64,000 nucleotides of DNA from Platerodrilus igneus. Lineage: Eukaryota; Arthropoda; Insecta; Coleoptera; Lycidae. Below, in pieces: positions 48,582 to 60,768 of this stretch. Under the pieces are notes generated by a model. The model was not told the DNA's origin, made no database searches, and saw nothing but the letters and a program-made list of their open reading frames with translations. A program made the translations under genes and the position numbers. Position 1 is the stretch's first letter; the number at the start of each line of letters is the position of its first letter. The stretch lies in NCBI GenBank assembly GCA_036346225.1, contig JARFIW010000108.1:310001-374000 (forward strand). Reading direction: 5' to 3'.

Positions 48582-49493
48582 CTATTGGAATGCAATTTTG
48601 TAGTCTTCATCCAAAACGTATTCGCGCCCTTCTTCTGTTAACTTGGTCAAGAGCTTGGCAGTATTTGCAAACCCGGATATGGATCTTCTGTAATTTATGC
48701 ACAATTCCTGAAAGCTGCCTAACTGACGTTTGTCTTTTGGACATCGGCCATTCTTATACCACTTTAACTTTTTCCGAGTCTGGTCTAACTCCGTTACGGA
48801 GAAACGAAGCTCCCTAGTTATTTCACTTCTACGCATAGCAGGTGACACTTCTTTGGACTCTGTTTCAGATTGGCTTCTCTGAGTCTGGGATACACTTCTT
48901 CCAAATTTCCCAAATGATACCCATATGACTTTCGAATAACAATCACGTCATTCAAATACACAAGGTACGTTTTGCAAAATAGCCCGCGCAATATGTTATC
49001 CAATAAACGCTTGAAGGTGGCAGGAGCGTCGCAGAGCCCAAATGGCATAACTGAAAATTGCCATAGGTCGGTACCAATAGTGAAAGCAGTTTTTTTCCCG
49101 ATCTGTGAGTTCTATATTCACTTGCCAGCAGCCACTCTTTAAATCCAAGGTTGAGAACGATTGCGACCCTGAAAGCGTATCTAGGGTATCGTCAATTCTT
49201 GGAAGTGGGTAGCTATCCTTCTTGGTCACGTTATTCAATCGTCTGTGGCCCACATAAGATCTTGTTAATCCGTTTTTCTTTTTAACAACAACAGCAGGCG
49301 ATATCCAGGAGTTATCAGAGTGCTCAATCACTCCTTTTCTCATATCTCTAATCGCTTTCTCGGCCTCCTCGCGTTTAGTCAATGGGAGTCTCCCTGGCTG
49401 CTGCTTTTTTGGGCGAGCATCTCCTACATCGATTGCAGTCACTCCTAATTGATCGCCGTCGACCGCGAACACATCCGAGTACCGTCGGATCAA
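48582..49493 (-). pseudogene. Ty3/Gypsy reverse transcriptase (pol)
   Basis: From 49493: a KREEAEKAIRDM block, WISPAVVVKKKNG, RRLNNVTKKDSYPLPRIDDTLD, FSTLDLKSGCWQV (first catalytic Asp), then after a frameshift MPFGLCDAPATF, VYLNDVIVI, and the thumb and connection LGSFQELCINYRR...FANTAKLLTKLTEE. Family order and spacing are complete. The YxDD box reads YLND, so one of the metal-binding aspartates is replaced. Three frames are needed to follow it. Confidence 0.85.
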
Positions 49494-49518
49494 GTTTTTA
49501 AGTTCTGCCAGTTGTTAT

Positions 49519-50063
49519 TCATGATGCTGGTACGGTTTTGTCAACTGCTTTAATAACTGCGGAGCACCCATTAGTGGGTAGTTTTTTATTAACACTGCCA
49601 CACCCCTCCACGCCGTCAACCAAAGAACACCTCTCAACCGTTGCATTATTTTTCAACGCGATATTGTAGTTATTGAGGTATAAATTCCTAACAGGTACAC
49701 CATCCATCGCTTTGATCAAAGCCTTTTAAACAAGCACGCCTTCTCTGAGGGATTCGTCAGTAATCGGTGGAATAGGGCTCACTAAGCCCTCCCGGGAAGA
49801 ATCATGCAAACCTCCCATTGACACATTTTCTGTCCTTCCAGGTAGGATAACGTAGTCCGTCGGACAAACTCGCACAGAAACGTCGACTGCTTCTTAAACG
49901 GCACTTCCGCGTTCCCCACTCTCATGACATCCTCTTTCATATCTACATGGAATCCATACCTCGTGAAGATATACATTTCCAAGATAATTCCTTCGGTGAC
50001 GTTCGCTATTACTACCCGATGGTGAAATATTTTGCTCCCAACTCTGATTTTTACTTCGAACAT
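49519..50063 (-). pseudogene. Protease and linker region (pol)
   Basis: The minus strand 50063-49782 gives FEVKIRVGSKIFHHRVVIANV, GIILEMYIFTRYGFHVDMKE and VMRVGNAEVPF. This is the second half of a retropepsin-like domain (I.G.D...YGF) followed by the linker to the transcriptase. The active-site DTG segment is lost in the deletion that joins gag capsid to this part near 50090. 49719-49519 continues the linker in another frame. Confidence 0.65.
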
Positions 50064-50082
50064 TGCGTGTGTTTAAAGTTCC

Positions 50083-50345
50083 TCACCAACTATGGTTCGA
50101 TGATGTACCGTCACGCACTACATCTGGATTAACAATTGTCCCCGTGACTCTGGTATAACGAAAAACTTCACAGTCTGCCGTTAATACTACGTCGCTTCTT
50201 TGGCCATGGTCTGATATGGTCTGCAAAATATTCAAGGCTTCACCTCGTAACGCGAAAATCAACATGGTGTCCCTTTCACTATCGTTCCAGTCATTAGCTT
50301 TCGCGACAGCCTTGAATTGCTTAAAATATGCCTGCCAAGGTTACT
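50083..50345 (-). pseudogene. gag capsid fragment, copy 1
   Basis: Minus strand YFKQFKAVAKANDWNDSERD then MLIFALRGEALNILQTI, a Ty3/Gypsy capsid N-terminal block. After ISDHGQRSD the frame continues directly into sequence upstream of the protease, so the capsid C-terminus and nucleocapsid are deleted. Confidence 0.7.
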
Positions 50346-50479
50346 TTCGATCAAATCTTGACGGTTTTACTCTGAAGCTTGACCTTATTTCGCATTCCCG
50401 AGATTCTTACATTCTGGGGCGTGCTGTTGTATCACAGTCACTGAGGACTCTGGTGTCTGCACTGTTGGAGAATTAATCC

Positions 50480-51040
50480 GTTCTTCCTTCCTCAGTACCT
50501 CTTCTTCCATTTTTTTCGAGTTCTCTAACAATATTTGTGAAAATCTCGCTTCTAGTACTTGCGTATTTTCTAATTAAGCATTTAAAAACTTTGTTTCTAA
50601 TTTCTGCAAACCGCGGGAAATGTGGCTTCCGGCGTTTGCAGGCTCTCCAAAAGTTTCGCTTCGAGATTTTTCAGCGGATTTAGCATTTTTTTTATAACCT
50701 CCTTTTTCAATTGTTTAACGACTTTCAGATTTTGATATAATTTTTCTGTAAAACGTGTTACTTTCTTTTGGTTTTCTGCTTTACCAGAAGGCTCTTGTTT
50801 AGTCATCAAGTAGTAGGCGTCCCTTGTCGATCTTTTAGCCTTATGGACTTTTCAATCTTCAGTTATTGTCACCGAAGTTGTTCCAGACCACCAGATTTAT
50901 TTTTAAACGCACGAGCAAGTCCTCGGGGCATATCAAGGTTTGCCGCTATACAATGTGCCAGAGAATATTCCGGTGGCACATCGAATAGATGTCCTTGAAT
51001 CTCTTCCGTGACACTAAATCTCGCTTTGCCTGTGCTGCTG
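50480..51040 (-). pseudogene. Chimera: macro-domain start fused to gag coiled coil
   Basis: The minus strand 51040-50790 reads FSVTEEIQGHLFDVPPEYSL, AHCIAANLDMPRGLARAFKN and YLMTKQEPSGKA, the first half of a macro domain. Without LTR or leader it becomes KVTRFTEKLYQNLKVVKQLK, the charged coiled coil of gag, which is also present at 52060-52380. The junction lies at about 50770-50790. The macro C-terminal half, a 3' LTR and a gag start have been lost between the two copies. Confidence 0.7.
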
Positions 51041-51079
51041 TACAATCATGAACCAATCATTGCTCGGTCCAGACGTTGG

Positions 51080-51440
51080 TTCATCTTCTGAGCGTAACTG
51101 TTCGTTTCACTGCTTGCCATCCTCCGGTATTACAGGCGTCATCACCATCGTGGGGTGCTAATCGATTAACGTGCACCATTATTGTTCTTCTTGGAAGCTT
51201 ACGAATCCGATACGCCACGCCATTCATATTTTTTACAACTTTGTGCGGTCCCTCCCAATGTCTTTGTAACTTTGGTAATAGTTCACGCCTCTCTCTGGTG
51301 TTGTATAGCCAGACGCAGTCGCCTTCTAGAAAGTCAGACTTCTTTTTGGGTTTATTACATTTGTAATGTATATGCCCAAACTCGTCTAAACTCGCTACAA
51401 TTCCAGAGTCGGTGTTCCTTCTTCTTTGATGTTCATAATG
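51080..51440 (-). pseudogene. Integrase C-terminal region, copy 2
   Basis: The minus strand reads SDFLEGDCVWLYN, LLPKLQRHWEGPHKVV, MNGVAYRIRK and TIMVHVNRLAPH. This is the small SH3-like C-terminal domain of Ty3/Gypsy integrase (GDLVWLYNP...KLQ..WEGPY.VV) and the tail before the macro domain. It is less damaged than copy 1. Confidence 0.75.
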
Positions 51441-51519
51441 TACTCGTCCAATGATCTCCTCTATGCTCTTCTTGTCCCTGCTCCTTTACGGAGCATCTCA
51501 CCTTACTACTACCATGATG

Positions 51520-51965
51520 CGAAGCTTGCTTTGCCGCGTCTAATTTCTAGGGTCTTTGGTCGAGCTAGCCGTGTTGCTTGCTGGATCTCTCCATCGGGTA
51601 TCGCATCAACAATAGTATGTACTGTTAGCTGTTCTAGGAAGCTATTCGGCGCCGTTGGGTAGGTTAATCTCACCAAACGTGCAAATTTTTGTTGACCTTT
51701 TGATAACAGTTCTTCACTTGAGCGTGGTACACTTGTTACATATGAATTTCGCCGTATCTCATTTCCAACCTTGATGTTAATACTCCGTAGCTTCTTTGGT
51801 CATGGTCTGGTACGGTCCACAAAATATTCAAGGTTTCACCTCGTAACGCGAAAATCAACGCGGTGTCCCTTTCACTATCGTTCTAATCGTTAGCTCCCGC
51901 GACAGCCTTGAATTGCTTAAAATATGTCTGGCAAAGTGACTTTCCATCAACTCTGGGCTGTTTTA
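51520..51965 (-). pseudogene. gag capsid, copy 2
   Basis: The minus strand reads YFKQFKAVAGAND, NDSERDTALIFALRGETLNI, then RLVRLTYPTAPNSF, LEQLTVHTIVDAIPDGEIQQ and ATRLARPKTLE, the N- and C-terminal halves of a Ty3/Gypsy capsid. It runs directly into integrase C-terminal sequence, so nucleocapsid, protease, RT and RNase H are deleted in this copy. Confidence 0.7.
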
Positions 51966-52059
51966 CTCGGAAGCTTGACGTTAATTCACATTTCCGACAT
52001 TCTTACAATCTGGGGCGTGCTGTTGTATCACCGTCATTGAGGGCTCTGGTGCTTGCACT

Positions 52060-52614
52060 GTTGGAGAATTAATCTGTTTTCCTTCCTCAGTACCCTTATT
52101 TCCATTTTTTTCGAGTCTCTAACAATTTTTGTGAAAATCTCGCTTTTGGTTCTTGCTTACTTTCTCATGAATCATATGAAAAGTTGTTTCCAATTTCTGC
52201 AAACTACCGGAAAATGTGGCTTCCGATGTTTGCAGGCTCTCTGAAAGTCTCGCTTTAAGATTTTTCCGCGGATTTGGCATTTTCTTTTATAAACTCTTGT
52301 TTCAATTGTTTAACGACTTTCACATTTTGTCCTAATTTTTCTGTAAAACGTGTTACTTTCTTTTAGTTTCGCTGCGGTCTGGTTCAGTTTTTTTGTAAAA
52401 TTTGCGGCACTTCGTTCTTGTTTTTTAGCATTTTCTTCTGACTTCGCTACCAAGATCGTAGAGTTTTGGTATTGTTTCTTTGCGCGTACTTGTAATTTTT
52501 CTGAAAAGCGTTCCTATAGCTTTGCGGAATTTTTTTCCATGTCGGACTTGAAGTTCTTCAAAAAGCAAAGAATTTTGCGGTCCATTTCCTGTTGTTTTTT
52601 TTCCTCTCTAAAAT
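52060..52614 (-). pseudogene. gag N-terminal charged coiled-coil region
   Basis: The minus strand is rich in Lys and Glu in several frames (KVTRFTEKLGQNVKVVKQLK is shared with the chimeric copy). Stops and frameshifts are frequent. The open frame on the plus strand at 52350-52739 is its shadow. Confidence 0.55.
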
Positions 52615-52640
52615 TCCTCCACTTGTCACCAATGCAACAT
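52615..52640 (-). promoter_or_regulatory. Probable primer-binding region of the Ty3/Gypsy element
   Basis: Just inside the 5' LTR the minus strand reads TTGCATTGGTGACAAGTGG, resembling the TGGTGTCAGAAGTGGGA leader common to many Ty3/Gypsy elements. The tRNA was not assigned. Confidence 0.45.
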
Positions 52641-52654
52641 TATTTTCAACTGTC

Positions 52655-53210
52655 TATACATTTCAACGATGAAATTTTAAAAGCTTTCGCAACGATTTAT
52701 TTTCAGATTATCACTCACGGTACAAATACTAACTTCTAATAACTACGATGCTATCTTTTTAATCACTACTGAAACACTATAATTAACTATGCAAGCACTA
52801 ATTTTTAATTAAAATCAATCTCTACAGTAATTTATACCGCACAGTGCAATTTATATCAACAGTAATTTATATCGCACATGTATCACTACTTTATTTCATA
52901 TCACGACTTTCAATTCCTTAAATTAGAACTCATACTGTAATCAAAGCTTCAATTAGAACTGAACTGCAAGACCCTTTAACGACTATTTATACCTTATTTA
53001 ATTATACTAGTTACTTTGAGAAATTATGCAAATAACATTCCCGAGGTCTCCTATTGTGTGGTTAATAATAATCTTGTAACCTGTCAATCAAGACCATCTA
53101 CAGATCTCGCGCCGCAGGACTATTCAATCATTCTTTATATATAAACGCCTCGCTTAGATTCCGATGTATTACTCTGGTCAGAGGTTGACTAAATGGCGCT
53201 CTATATTACA
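52655..53210 (-). repeat. 5' LTR of the Ty3/Gypsy element
   Basis: On the minus strand it starts TGTAATATAGAGCGCC at 53210 and aligns with the 3' LTR down to ATTTCATCGTTGAAAT near 52655. It has an insertion relative to the 3' copy near 52975-53000. Confidence 0.8.
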
Positions 53211-53213
53211 CAA

Positions 53214-56200
53214 CTATGTGTAATATACCTAAATTAATTGTATAGAAAAATTCCGTTCAATAATTATTTACTTAAATAATTTTTGTGAAGCGGTTTTGTC
53301 GCGTAACAAGGATTTTTCTGATTCTGTCCCAAACGAGTTTATATTTTGATATAGATTGTTACGTATTTCTAGTAGACGCCACGTTGTGCGTCAAAGTTAT
53401 GTCACGTTGGCTCGTAGCCGTGCGTAACAAAAGAAAATCCAAGAAAAACAGTGAACGGGCTCAATCGGAGAGTGGGGGGGGGGGGGGTTGTAGAAAGCAG
53501 ACCAATCTATAAGGGATGCGGCTGTCAGGAGTTAGTACCAGTACCTGCCATAGAGAACTTAGAATAGTAAACCTGAAAGAAAAACAAATTAGTCCTGCAA
53601 ACCTGAAACAGAGAAAAAGCATAGCCTATGGATCAAGTATAAATTGTTCAGTACTTTATAGAATAAATAAGAGCAACTGTTTAGATAAACTCTATAATCT
53701 AACAACAGTAATAGCAGTACAGAAAAATTCTGAGTACAAAGTGAGGCCATATTGGGGAGTAGCAGAAACGTTTCATCACACACCAATTAAACATAATTCA
53801 GGTAAAATGTAACAAAAAAAATATAAATAGGTAAGACATAATTACTCTAAGTAATTTAGTAAAATTTTTAGCAAAGACATAAATAAGTAGATAAGCACAA
53901 TTGTTCTGAGTCATTCAGTAGGGTTGATTGTTCTTTTTTTTTTTGTTATTAAATAGTGGGCAAGTCTATCGCAAAGGTGTCAGAACGGCAAGGAATATTG
54001 CACAAACAAACGGGTAGATATTTACAGTAAGAACAAATAGGAAATAGTGCAACTTACACAAAGTCCTTCAGTACCGCTTCCTTGCCATTGCAGTGTGGGA
54101 TCCACGAGGTCTGGCACTAACGAAGCACTGCACCCTAGACTGTGAGGGTGTTGATGGAACTTATCACAACTTACCCTAATCACACTGACTGCTTTCACTG
54201 GGGTTAGCAGCGGACCTTATCACGCGAAGGAACTAGGTATATTAGTTGCATAACCATACAAAAAGCAGCGAGGAACTTCAACCACTACTTTTGTATACCG
54301 GTAGTCTGTCACAGTTTAAATATCACCAAACAAAGCAAGCAACAAAAGCCATAATAAGTAAAGCACATGTATCACTAAAGGGAGTCCGTAACCATGTCCT
54401 TAAAAACCGCGTGCATCGAGTTAAAAGTAGAACGAAACAGTATCTTTAACGCAATTCCTATATCGGAACCAAAGACCAACTACGACTCCGCGACAGTTAG
54501 TTCTACGGCTTTTTTTCCCATAAGAAAGACGACTAAAAAACGTTTAGTAGACACGCGTAAGCACTAAAGCCGTACGTCGAAAGTTCTTCGAACACACGTG
54601 CGTCGAGTTTCATCAACTCTACCACTCTTAGTTCAACCAGAAAAACCGTATCTTACACTTAATTTTTGACATCTCGCACGCAAGAACAAAGCACGACCCT
54701 TTTTTGTTTATATTTAATCCTACTAGTACAACTTCTGATCGCCTACCTAGACTGTATATCCACATATTAATTACTGCGGGATTATTTATTAATGACAAGT
54801 GGAAAGTAATTTTACGAGTATTCCAATTTACAACTAAACCATCTTTTAAAATTAATACCGGCGAGTCAACTTGCATATCAATCTGAAAACTAGGCGGAAG
54901 TATTTACTTTATACCAACCGCGATCCAAAAACGATGTATTTTAAGAATTAAGTAGACTAAAAATGTTAGGCCACCAAAAATGCACGTTACAAGATCCTGT
55001 TTCGTCCTTAAACTTTTTACCTAAGTTATCCTTCAACAAGGAACCACAGTGGTGTGTGTGTAGTAGTAACTCGTTTTTGCGCACATTATTTTATCATACA
55101 AGCGACTGTTCGTGTAGCTGCCGTCTAGTTAACATGTGCATTTTCGAGTAGCAACAAGTTTTTGCTTGGCAGCAGTGTGTTCGTCATAGGACCAGTAATC
55201 AGTAAGTGCACAATCATTTAATTTACAAACAACATTTGAATTATTAATTGCATCCAAAGTCATATTTGGTGGTCCTTTATTAATCAAACATCCATTAGAA
55301 ACCCTTAATAAACTCCTTAATTAATCCGCATTCATAACAGATCTTTTCATATTATTTTTAATATTTCATTTCAATAAATAATACAGAAGTCAGTTCTTTC
55401 CCTAGCCAGTTCACTATTTAAACCCCTTGTTTGATATTGTTTGTCAACACTTGACTTAATTTACATTTCTAAAAATTCGATTGCATAAACTAAAGTGTCT
55501 GGCAATGAATGTCAAAAATAACTAGAGTATACCAGATTTTCTTGCGAGAAATTTGGCCTTTGAACTTTTGATTTCAAGTGATGTATGTGACTTTAGTACA
55601 CATAAATTTTTGGGGAGAAATTCCGTTTCAGACTAACATTTTTGTTTAATTTACTCAGAATATGCATTAGAATGTCAAGAATGTTTGGTTGCTTTGTACT
55701 CTAAAGATAGGTTAAAGGAGAGATTCCAAAACCATTTAAAGATACATGCTGTATTTATCTTTTAAACTTCTAAATATCCGGTGTATACTAAGATAAAACT
55801 GGTAAATCTTTTGGGTTCTTTATAACAGAACCATCAGTACCCTATTACGATGCTTAAAGCTACATAATTTTTGAACACTCGTTCTTACCTTATTATTAGT
55901 GTGGAACCGGTCCACGGGTGGTCTTGTTCCCGTGAAATGGCGTTACCCCACAGGAAGCAGCCACCGTGATATGTGTTTGGGTTCGCTGAAGCTGAAGTAA
56001 GTCGGAACAAAAACAGACCAGAAAGATGGAGTTTTTAGCAATTAAAATATGAAGAACTGATTCTCACAATGTTGATATTCCCTCGAGGTATGCGGTATGC
56101 GTGCTAGTACAGGGTAGAGTTTCGGTTAGATATATACATAGAACGAATTCTATTACAAATTTAACAGTTTGGACGAGCTCAATGAAAATAGTAGTGAGAT

Positions 56201-57562
56201 CATCGCACTTTCGGTTATATCGGAAGTTGCCATCATCTTCTTTATTCTAAAAGGAACATGGTACGTTTTACTTAATTTTTAGATTCTATATAAAATTTAT
56301 AGTAACGCTGACATACAAAATTAGGCGTTTTCGAGGTATTTTGATTTTTTCGAAAATTTTTGAAAGTCGTTTTCAGTTAAATTCTAAACTAATAACTTGC
56401 AATCTGTAAGAGTAGTATCATAAACCGTATCTTTTAGACAAGAAAAAGATGTATTATCATTTTTAATTACAACGTAAACATGGTAGGTATTTTTCAAAAA
56501 CGGTGGTGTTCAATACATTCAATTGTTGAACATAACAGATGCTCCGTCGTATATCTGTCCGAATAGTTGTTATTTTCAACGTGATTAAATAATTCTGTAG
56601 ATCTCTACCTAATCGGTAAAATAAATCTATTTTTCACATGTCGAACCTCGTAAACGTATTCAATACAGTTGGAAGTTGGGACCTATCTATTGTCAGTAGT
56701 TTCATATAGCATCAAAATCCACGTCATTGATGAAAAATTGCTTCCTAAGTACTGCGAAATATTTCTGACGTCTCTAAATCTAATGCTGGGTCAAATTCTC
56801 GAGCAGATTCCAAATATTCCCGAAAATCTTCTATTTCGAGTAGACCGTAGACTTCCAATGTTCCCTGAACAACAATTCTCCCTTTCCCCCAAAAAAAAAA
56901 AAACAAACGGTTTGGATTAATCGTTATAAAATTGTTCGATTTTCCTTTTTCTTATAAATTGGAGTGCTGCTCTGCCATCTTCAGGCTCTGTAGGTTGAAC
57001 AGTGAATGAAGAAAAGTTTTTTTATGGGGATATATGAAGAGCATTGTAAAACCAAACCCGTGGATATGGATGACTTGAGAAGACGAATAACACTTGCGAT
57101 TAGGTCGGTCACGCCTGAGATGTTAAATAAAGTTAGAAGACGTTTTTATTTATGATCAGGATGTTGCTAAGACTTCTGTGGAGAGCATTTTGAACATCTA
57201 CTTTACTGACATTCTTGGTTTTTGTTTTTTAAAATTATGAACACATAGGTTTTGAGTGTGTTGGAATTTCGGTAATAGTATGATTTTTTTTGTTAATTTT
57301 TGCAATAAATGTGAAAACAATAACATTTTTGAATAGAAAATGAAGAGACTTTTCAAATGATATATCACAAGCCCCATATGTCTCATTTAAAAATTGGGGG
57401 TTGTAATTGTTCACTCGAAGAGGATTTAATGTAGGGATTAAATTTTTTCCTTGCAAGATGTCAATTCATAATCTAAAATGGATACGTTTCGGATTTTTCT
57501 TTAAATATGTACAGTTATCGAAGTAACGAATGTTGTCCATTTTGCTGTTCCACACTATATAT
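53214..57562. other. Gene-poor stretch, nothing assigned
   Basis: No supported gene. It contains a run of 14 G at 53474-53487, a 98-codon frame at 53516-53812 and an 83-codon frame at 56669-56920, neither with a recognisable domain. GCTGAA|GTAAGT at 55991-56002 could be an isolated splice donor. The rest is AT-rich sequence. Confidence 0.45.
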
Positions 57563-59376
57563 TGATGTGGTAAAGATGTCACAATAGGTCATTAAGTATC
57601 ACATTCTGTGAGAAAACGTACCCGAAAGTAAAATTTTCTAACATTTAAATTTTACCCTGTATAATATTCTCATATGATTCCTATCCCATGTAAAATAACA
57701 CGCTCTAATGGCATATAGTGTTGTGAGATACCATTTAAAAACGCAGCCCAATCAATCATTCATTTAAATTCGTGTATAAATATTTATTATCTAGAAAAAT
57801 ACCTTTAAAACAAGTTTTATTGCATTTATACAGACTGAAAAACGAGTCTACGGATTTACCTACTTTACGAATACTAAATGACATCGATGTCAAATTATCT
57901 GCTTGAAGAATATCATTTAATAAACTTAATAAACTGTTTTAAAAGACAAATAGTTCCAGCCGGCTGAAATATAAAAATCCGTACTTTTCTAAAATGTAAA
58001 TAATGCATTCATCCGCTTTAGGAATATTGGTCAATAAACGTTAATTATTCAAAACGTTATAACACAATTGCGAGTTTTAATGCAAAGTAGGTTTTTTTCA
58101 AAGCTAATTTCGGGACAGTTCTAGAATAAATTATATTTACATTAACAAGCTGATTATCTTATGTGAATGCATGACCCAATTCTCAGAATGCTATAACCCC
58201 GAGACATGCCATAAAATCAGATAAGACAAATAGTTTTAATGGCTATAATTATTATAGAAGCTCGAAGGGGACAGCCATAACCAACAATTGATTTAATTCA
58301 TTAATAAAGGATGATTCAATTTTTATGATTGCAATAAATTTAAACTAACGGACCATTAAAGAGATAAGAACGCGAAATTGCGGTAAATAGTTACATCATG
58401 CGGATGACTAATACTTGTAGAAGGTAATCGAAGTAACGAGAGCGATTCATTTAATCATTCGACATTCAAGATTTAACATTGAAGTTTTGAACATAAGTTA
58501 TGAGACATTCGATCGTTGATAGATAATTATTTTATGGAGTGCAACGACGATTTATTGCTCCAATATAAATAATAAGTTATCTTGGGGCAATGTCACCGCT
58601 ACTTTATTGTGTAAAAGTACTTTTGATCTGATACTTCGACATGAAGATTGAGTAAAATGGAGATCTAAAAATTTGGAACCAGTTAATTCCTATGGAAACG
58701 ATTTTTTAAGCAGACAGGTGGTTATAAAGATAAGAATATCAGCAAGAATTTGACAATCTAAACCGCAAGTATAATTTTGTTTTAAACCTTGAAAGACAAT
58801 TTATTAAGTAGACTAAGCTAGTATAAGTTTTTATTTTGCGTACAGAAAATAATTTGTGTATAGATAGTTTGATGTTAGCGATTTTGAAGCCAAATTTCTA
58901 GGAAATTTGACCCCTACAAAAATTTCTGCTCGACGTCGTTGTTCAACTACACTGAGAGACAGGGTTATATAAGAATATTTAAATTATCCACAAAAATTTT
59001 AAAAAAAGTTTTGTGTCATACGAAATGTTTTGGGATTTTTTAATTATTAACGAGGATTAGGTGAAGGTTATATTAATATGTAAGTAGCGATAGAACGTTG
59101 TTTCCTACTAAACTTATATCTGCCTGTATAAGTAGATTACATAGATAATGTGTCTAGAAGGATGTTTTTGAATGCATCAAAGATTGTTCATGAAATTCTT
59201 TGAGATTTCTGTGTTCCATTTCATTTTCGTAAAATCCACAGTATATTTATCGCTTAGCTAGCAAGAGAAGACTGGCAAAATAAGGTAAGAATCCACACCA
59301 TATCATTTTTATTTTTTCAATTAATACAATTACAGTTTCTATGATACACGGCGGCTGTACACGAATATTCACAGCA
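57563..59376 (+). repeat. Left LTR of the gag-only element
   Basis: TGATGTGGTAAAG at the start after CTATATAT, TTTACCCTGTATAATATT at 57649-57666, and CACAGCA at 59370-59376. Donor-like ATATGTAAGTAG near 59081 and TAAG|GTAAGA at 59285 repeat the layout of other units. The TATA box of the right LTR (TGTATAAAAGG) is degraded here (TTGTAGAAGG near 58425). Confidence 0.75.
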
Positions 59377-59400
59377 TTAATTTGTGGCGTTCCAATCTAG
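59377..59400 (+). promoter_or_regulatory. Diverged primer-binding site and leader
   Basis: Immediately after the LTR end: TTAATTTGTGGCGTTCCAATC. The TGGCG start sits at the same distance from CACAGCA as the lysine-type PBS in unit C, but the following bases have diverged. Confidence 0.5.
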
Positions 59401-60768
59401 ATGAAAATTAGAGTTTCTTATCTCGTAGGATTGTGTGGAAATTTTCTATGTAATATTACATTGGTTTCTAACATGTCTGACACAATGAAAGAAGTTCTTG
59501 GGGGTTTGAGAGCTGAAGGAGTAGAAATTGGTTCTGAGGAAAGTGTTTATTTGGAAGAACCAAAAATAGAGAATCCAGAGGTGAAAAAAGAAGAAAGTGT
59601 AAGAGAGGCTCAGGAATCAAAAATAATTATTAAATATAAATAAAAACATGCAGGAAATGAGAGAAAAGAATGAAAGAAATGAGTGTAAAGAATGAGAGAG
59701 GCATGCAGGAATTGAGTGACAAATTTGATAAGAATACTCAGGAAGTAAAAAGTATGAAACAAAATTTAAATAAATGAATGACAAGATACGTCGGGATTAA
59801 GAGAAACTAACAGAACCATGGACGAAATGAATATTGAAATTAGAGGAAGGGTGGTACAACTTGTAGAGGAGGTAGTTGACATGAAAGAGGAGATTGTGCA
59901 AATAAAAGCAAATAGGAAGCACGTGAGAAAAAAACTAATGGAAAAATTAAAAATTTAGATAAAAAGTAAACGAAATTGATGATAGTTGTCAAGCCGGGTT
60001 TTTAACGCTTAGAAATGATTTTGGAAATCTTAAAACAGATTTGGGAAATAAAGTTGAAAATCTAGAAGATAGGTTTAAAAATATTCATGTTGGGGAATCT
60101 ATGAGATGGGGTCAAACTAGTGTTCTGTTGGAACAACATTCAAAATTTTATGGGAATAATAAACTTAACCCTATAATATTTTTAAATAACGTGAAAACTT
60201 TGATACTAATTTAAATGTAGCGAGGTCCATGTTAAAAAGGTAGTGCAGAAATTTGATTTGGGCTGATTGAGAATGAGTTAAACTCTTTCAAAGACTTGGA
60301 ACTTAAACCTTTAAAACATTTTTGGGGGGATAACCAGCAATTTAAGGTTAGAGATAATTTACTTATGGGCAAGTACAGCAGTGATTCTGGCATGACAAGG
60401 GAGTTGTATGCCATAAAGAAAGTTTGTGTTGCTAGACAACTTGATCTTCCTTTAGAGGAAAAGCAAATTTTCATATATTTAGGAGACACTTCGAAACAGA
60501 GGTGAGGAAATGCATCGCCTTACAAAATATTAAAGACAGATGTATTTTTGGAGTATTTTCAATGTATGAGATGGGTCAACCACGGAGGATGGAGATCAGA
60601 CCAACGGTCAGCCTATAAATGCATTTAGGTTTCAACGAAGCAATCGTCAAGAAATGTACCATGACAGAACATTCGATAGCGGGATGTACAAAGAAGCAAC
60701 TGGAGTCCAAATAATGCCATCAAGAGGGAGAACAATTAATCCCGTACCACTGAGAATAATTAATACAA
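59401..60768 (+). pseudogene. gag-like protein, several frameshifts
   Basis: The first frame (59401-59643) has an in-frame second Met at 59473 (MSDTMKEVLGGLRAEGVEIG), a start like those of insect gag proteins. Then comes a long coiled coil in shifting frames (ETNRTMDEMN, VVQLVEEVVDMKEEIVQIKA), FYGNNKLNPIIFLNNV, and a capsid C-terminal block: LKPLKHFWGDNQQFKVRDNL, MGKYSSDSGMTRELYAIKK and ARQLDLPLEEKQIF. The basic tail HGGWRSDQRSA... follows. FW.....Q..VRD.L..GKY is a common insect retroelement gag signature. No zinc knuckle was found. At least five frame changes make it non-functional. Confidence 0.7.

Larger units (their letters stand above)
45985..53210 (-). mobile_element. Ty3/Gypsy LTR retrotransposon with macro domain, rearranged
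   Basis: Two LTR copies (about 0.52-0.56 kb) flank 6.2 kb of minus-strand gag and pol. From the 5' LTR: gag coiled-coil, gag capsid, then a jump to the integrase C-terminus and the start of a macro domain, then a second gag coiled-coil and capsid piece, protease, reverse transcriptase, RNase H, integrase, macro domain, 3' LTR. The interior is therefore the fusion of two copies, each with internal deletions. Protease-RT-RH-IN order identifies Ty3/Gypsy. Frameshifts and stops occur throughout, so no protein is intact. Confidence 0.85.
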
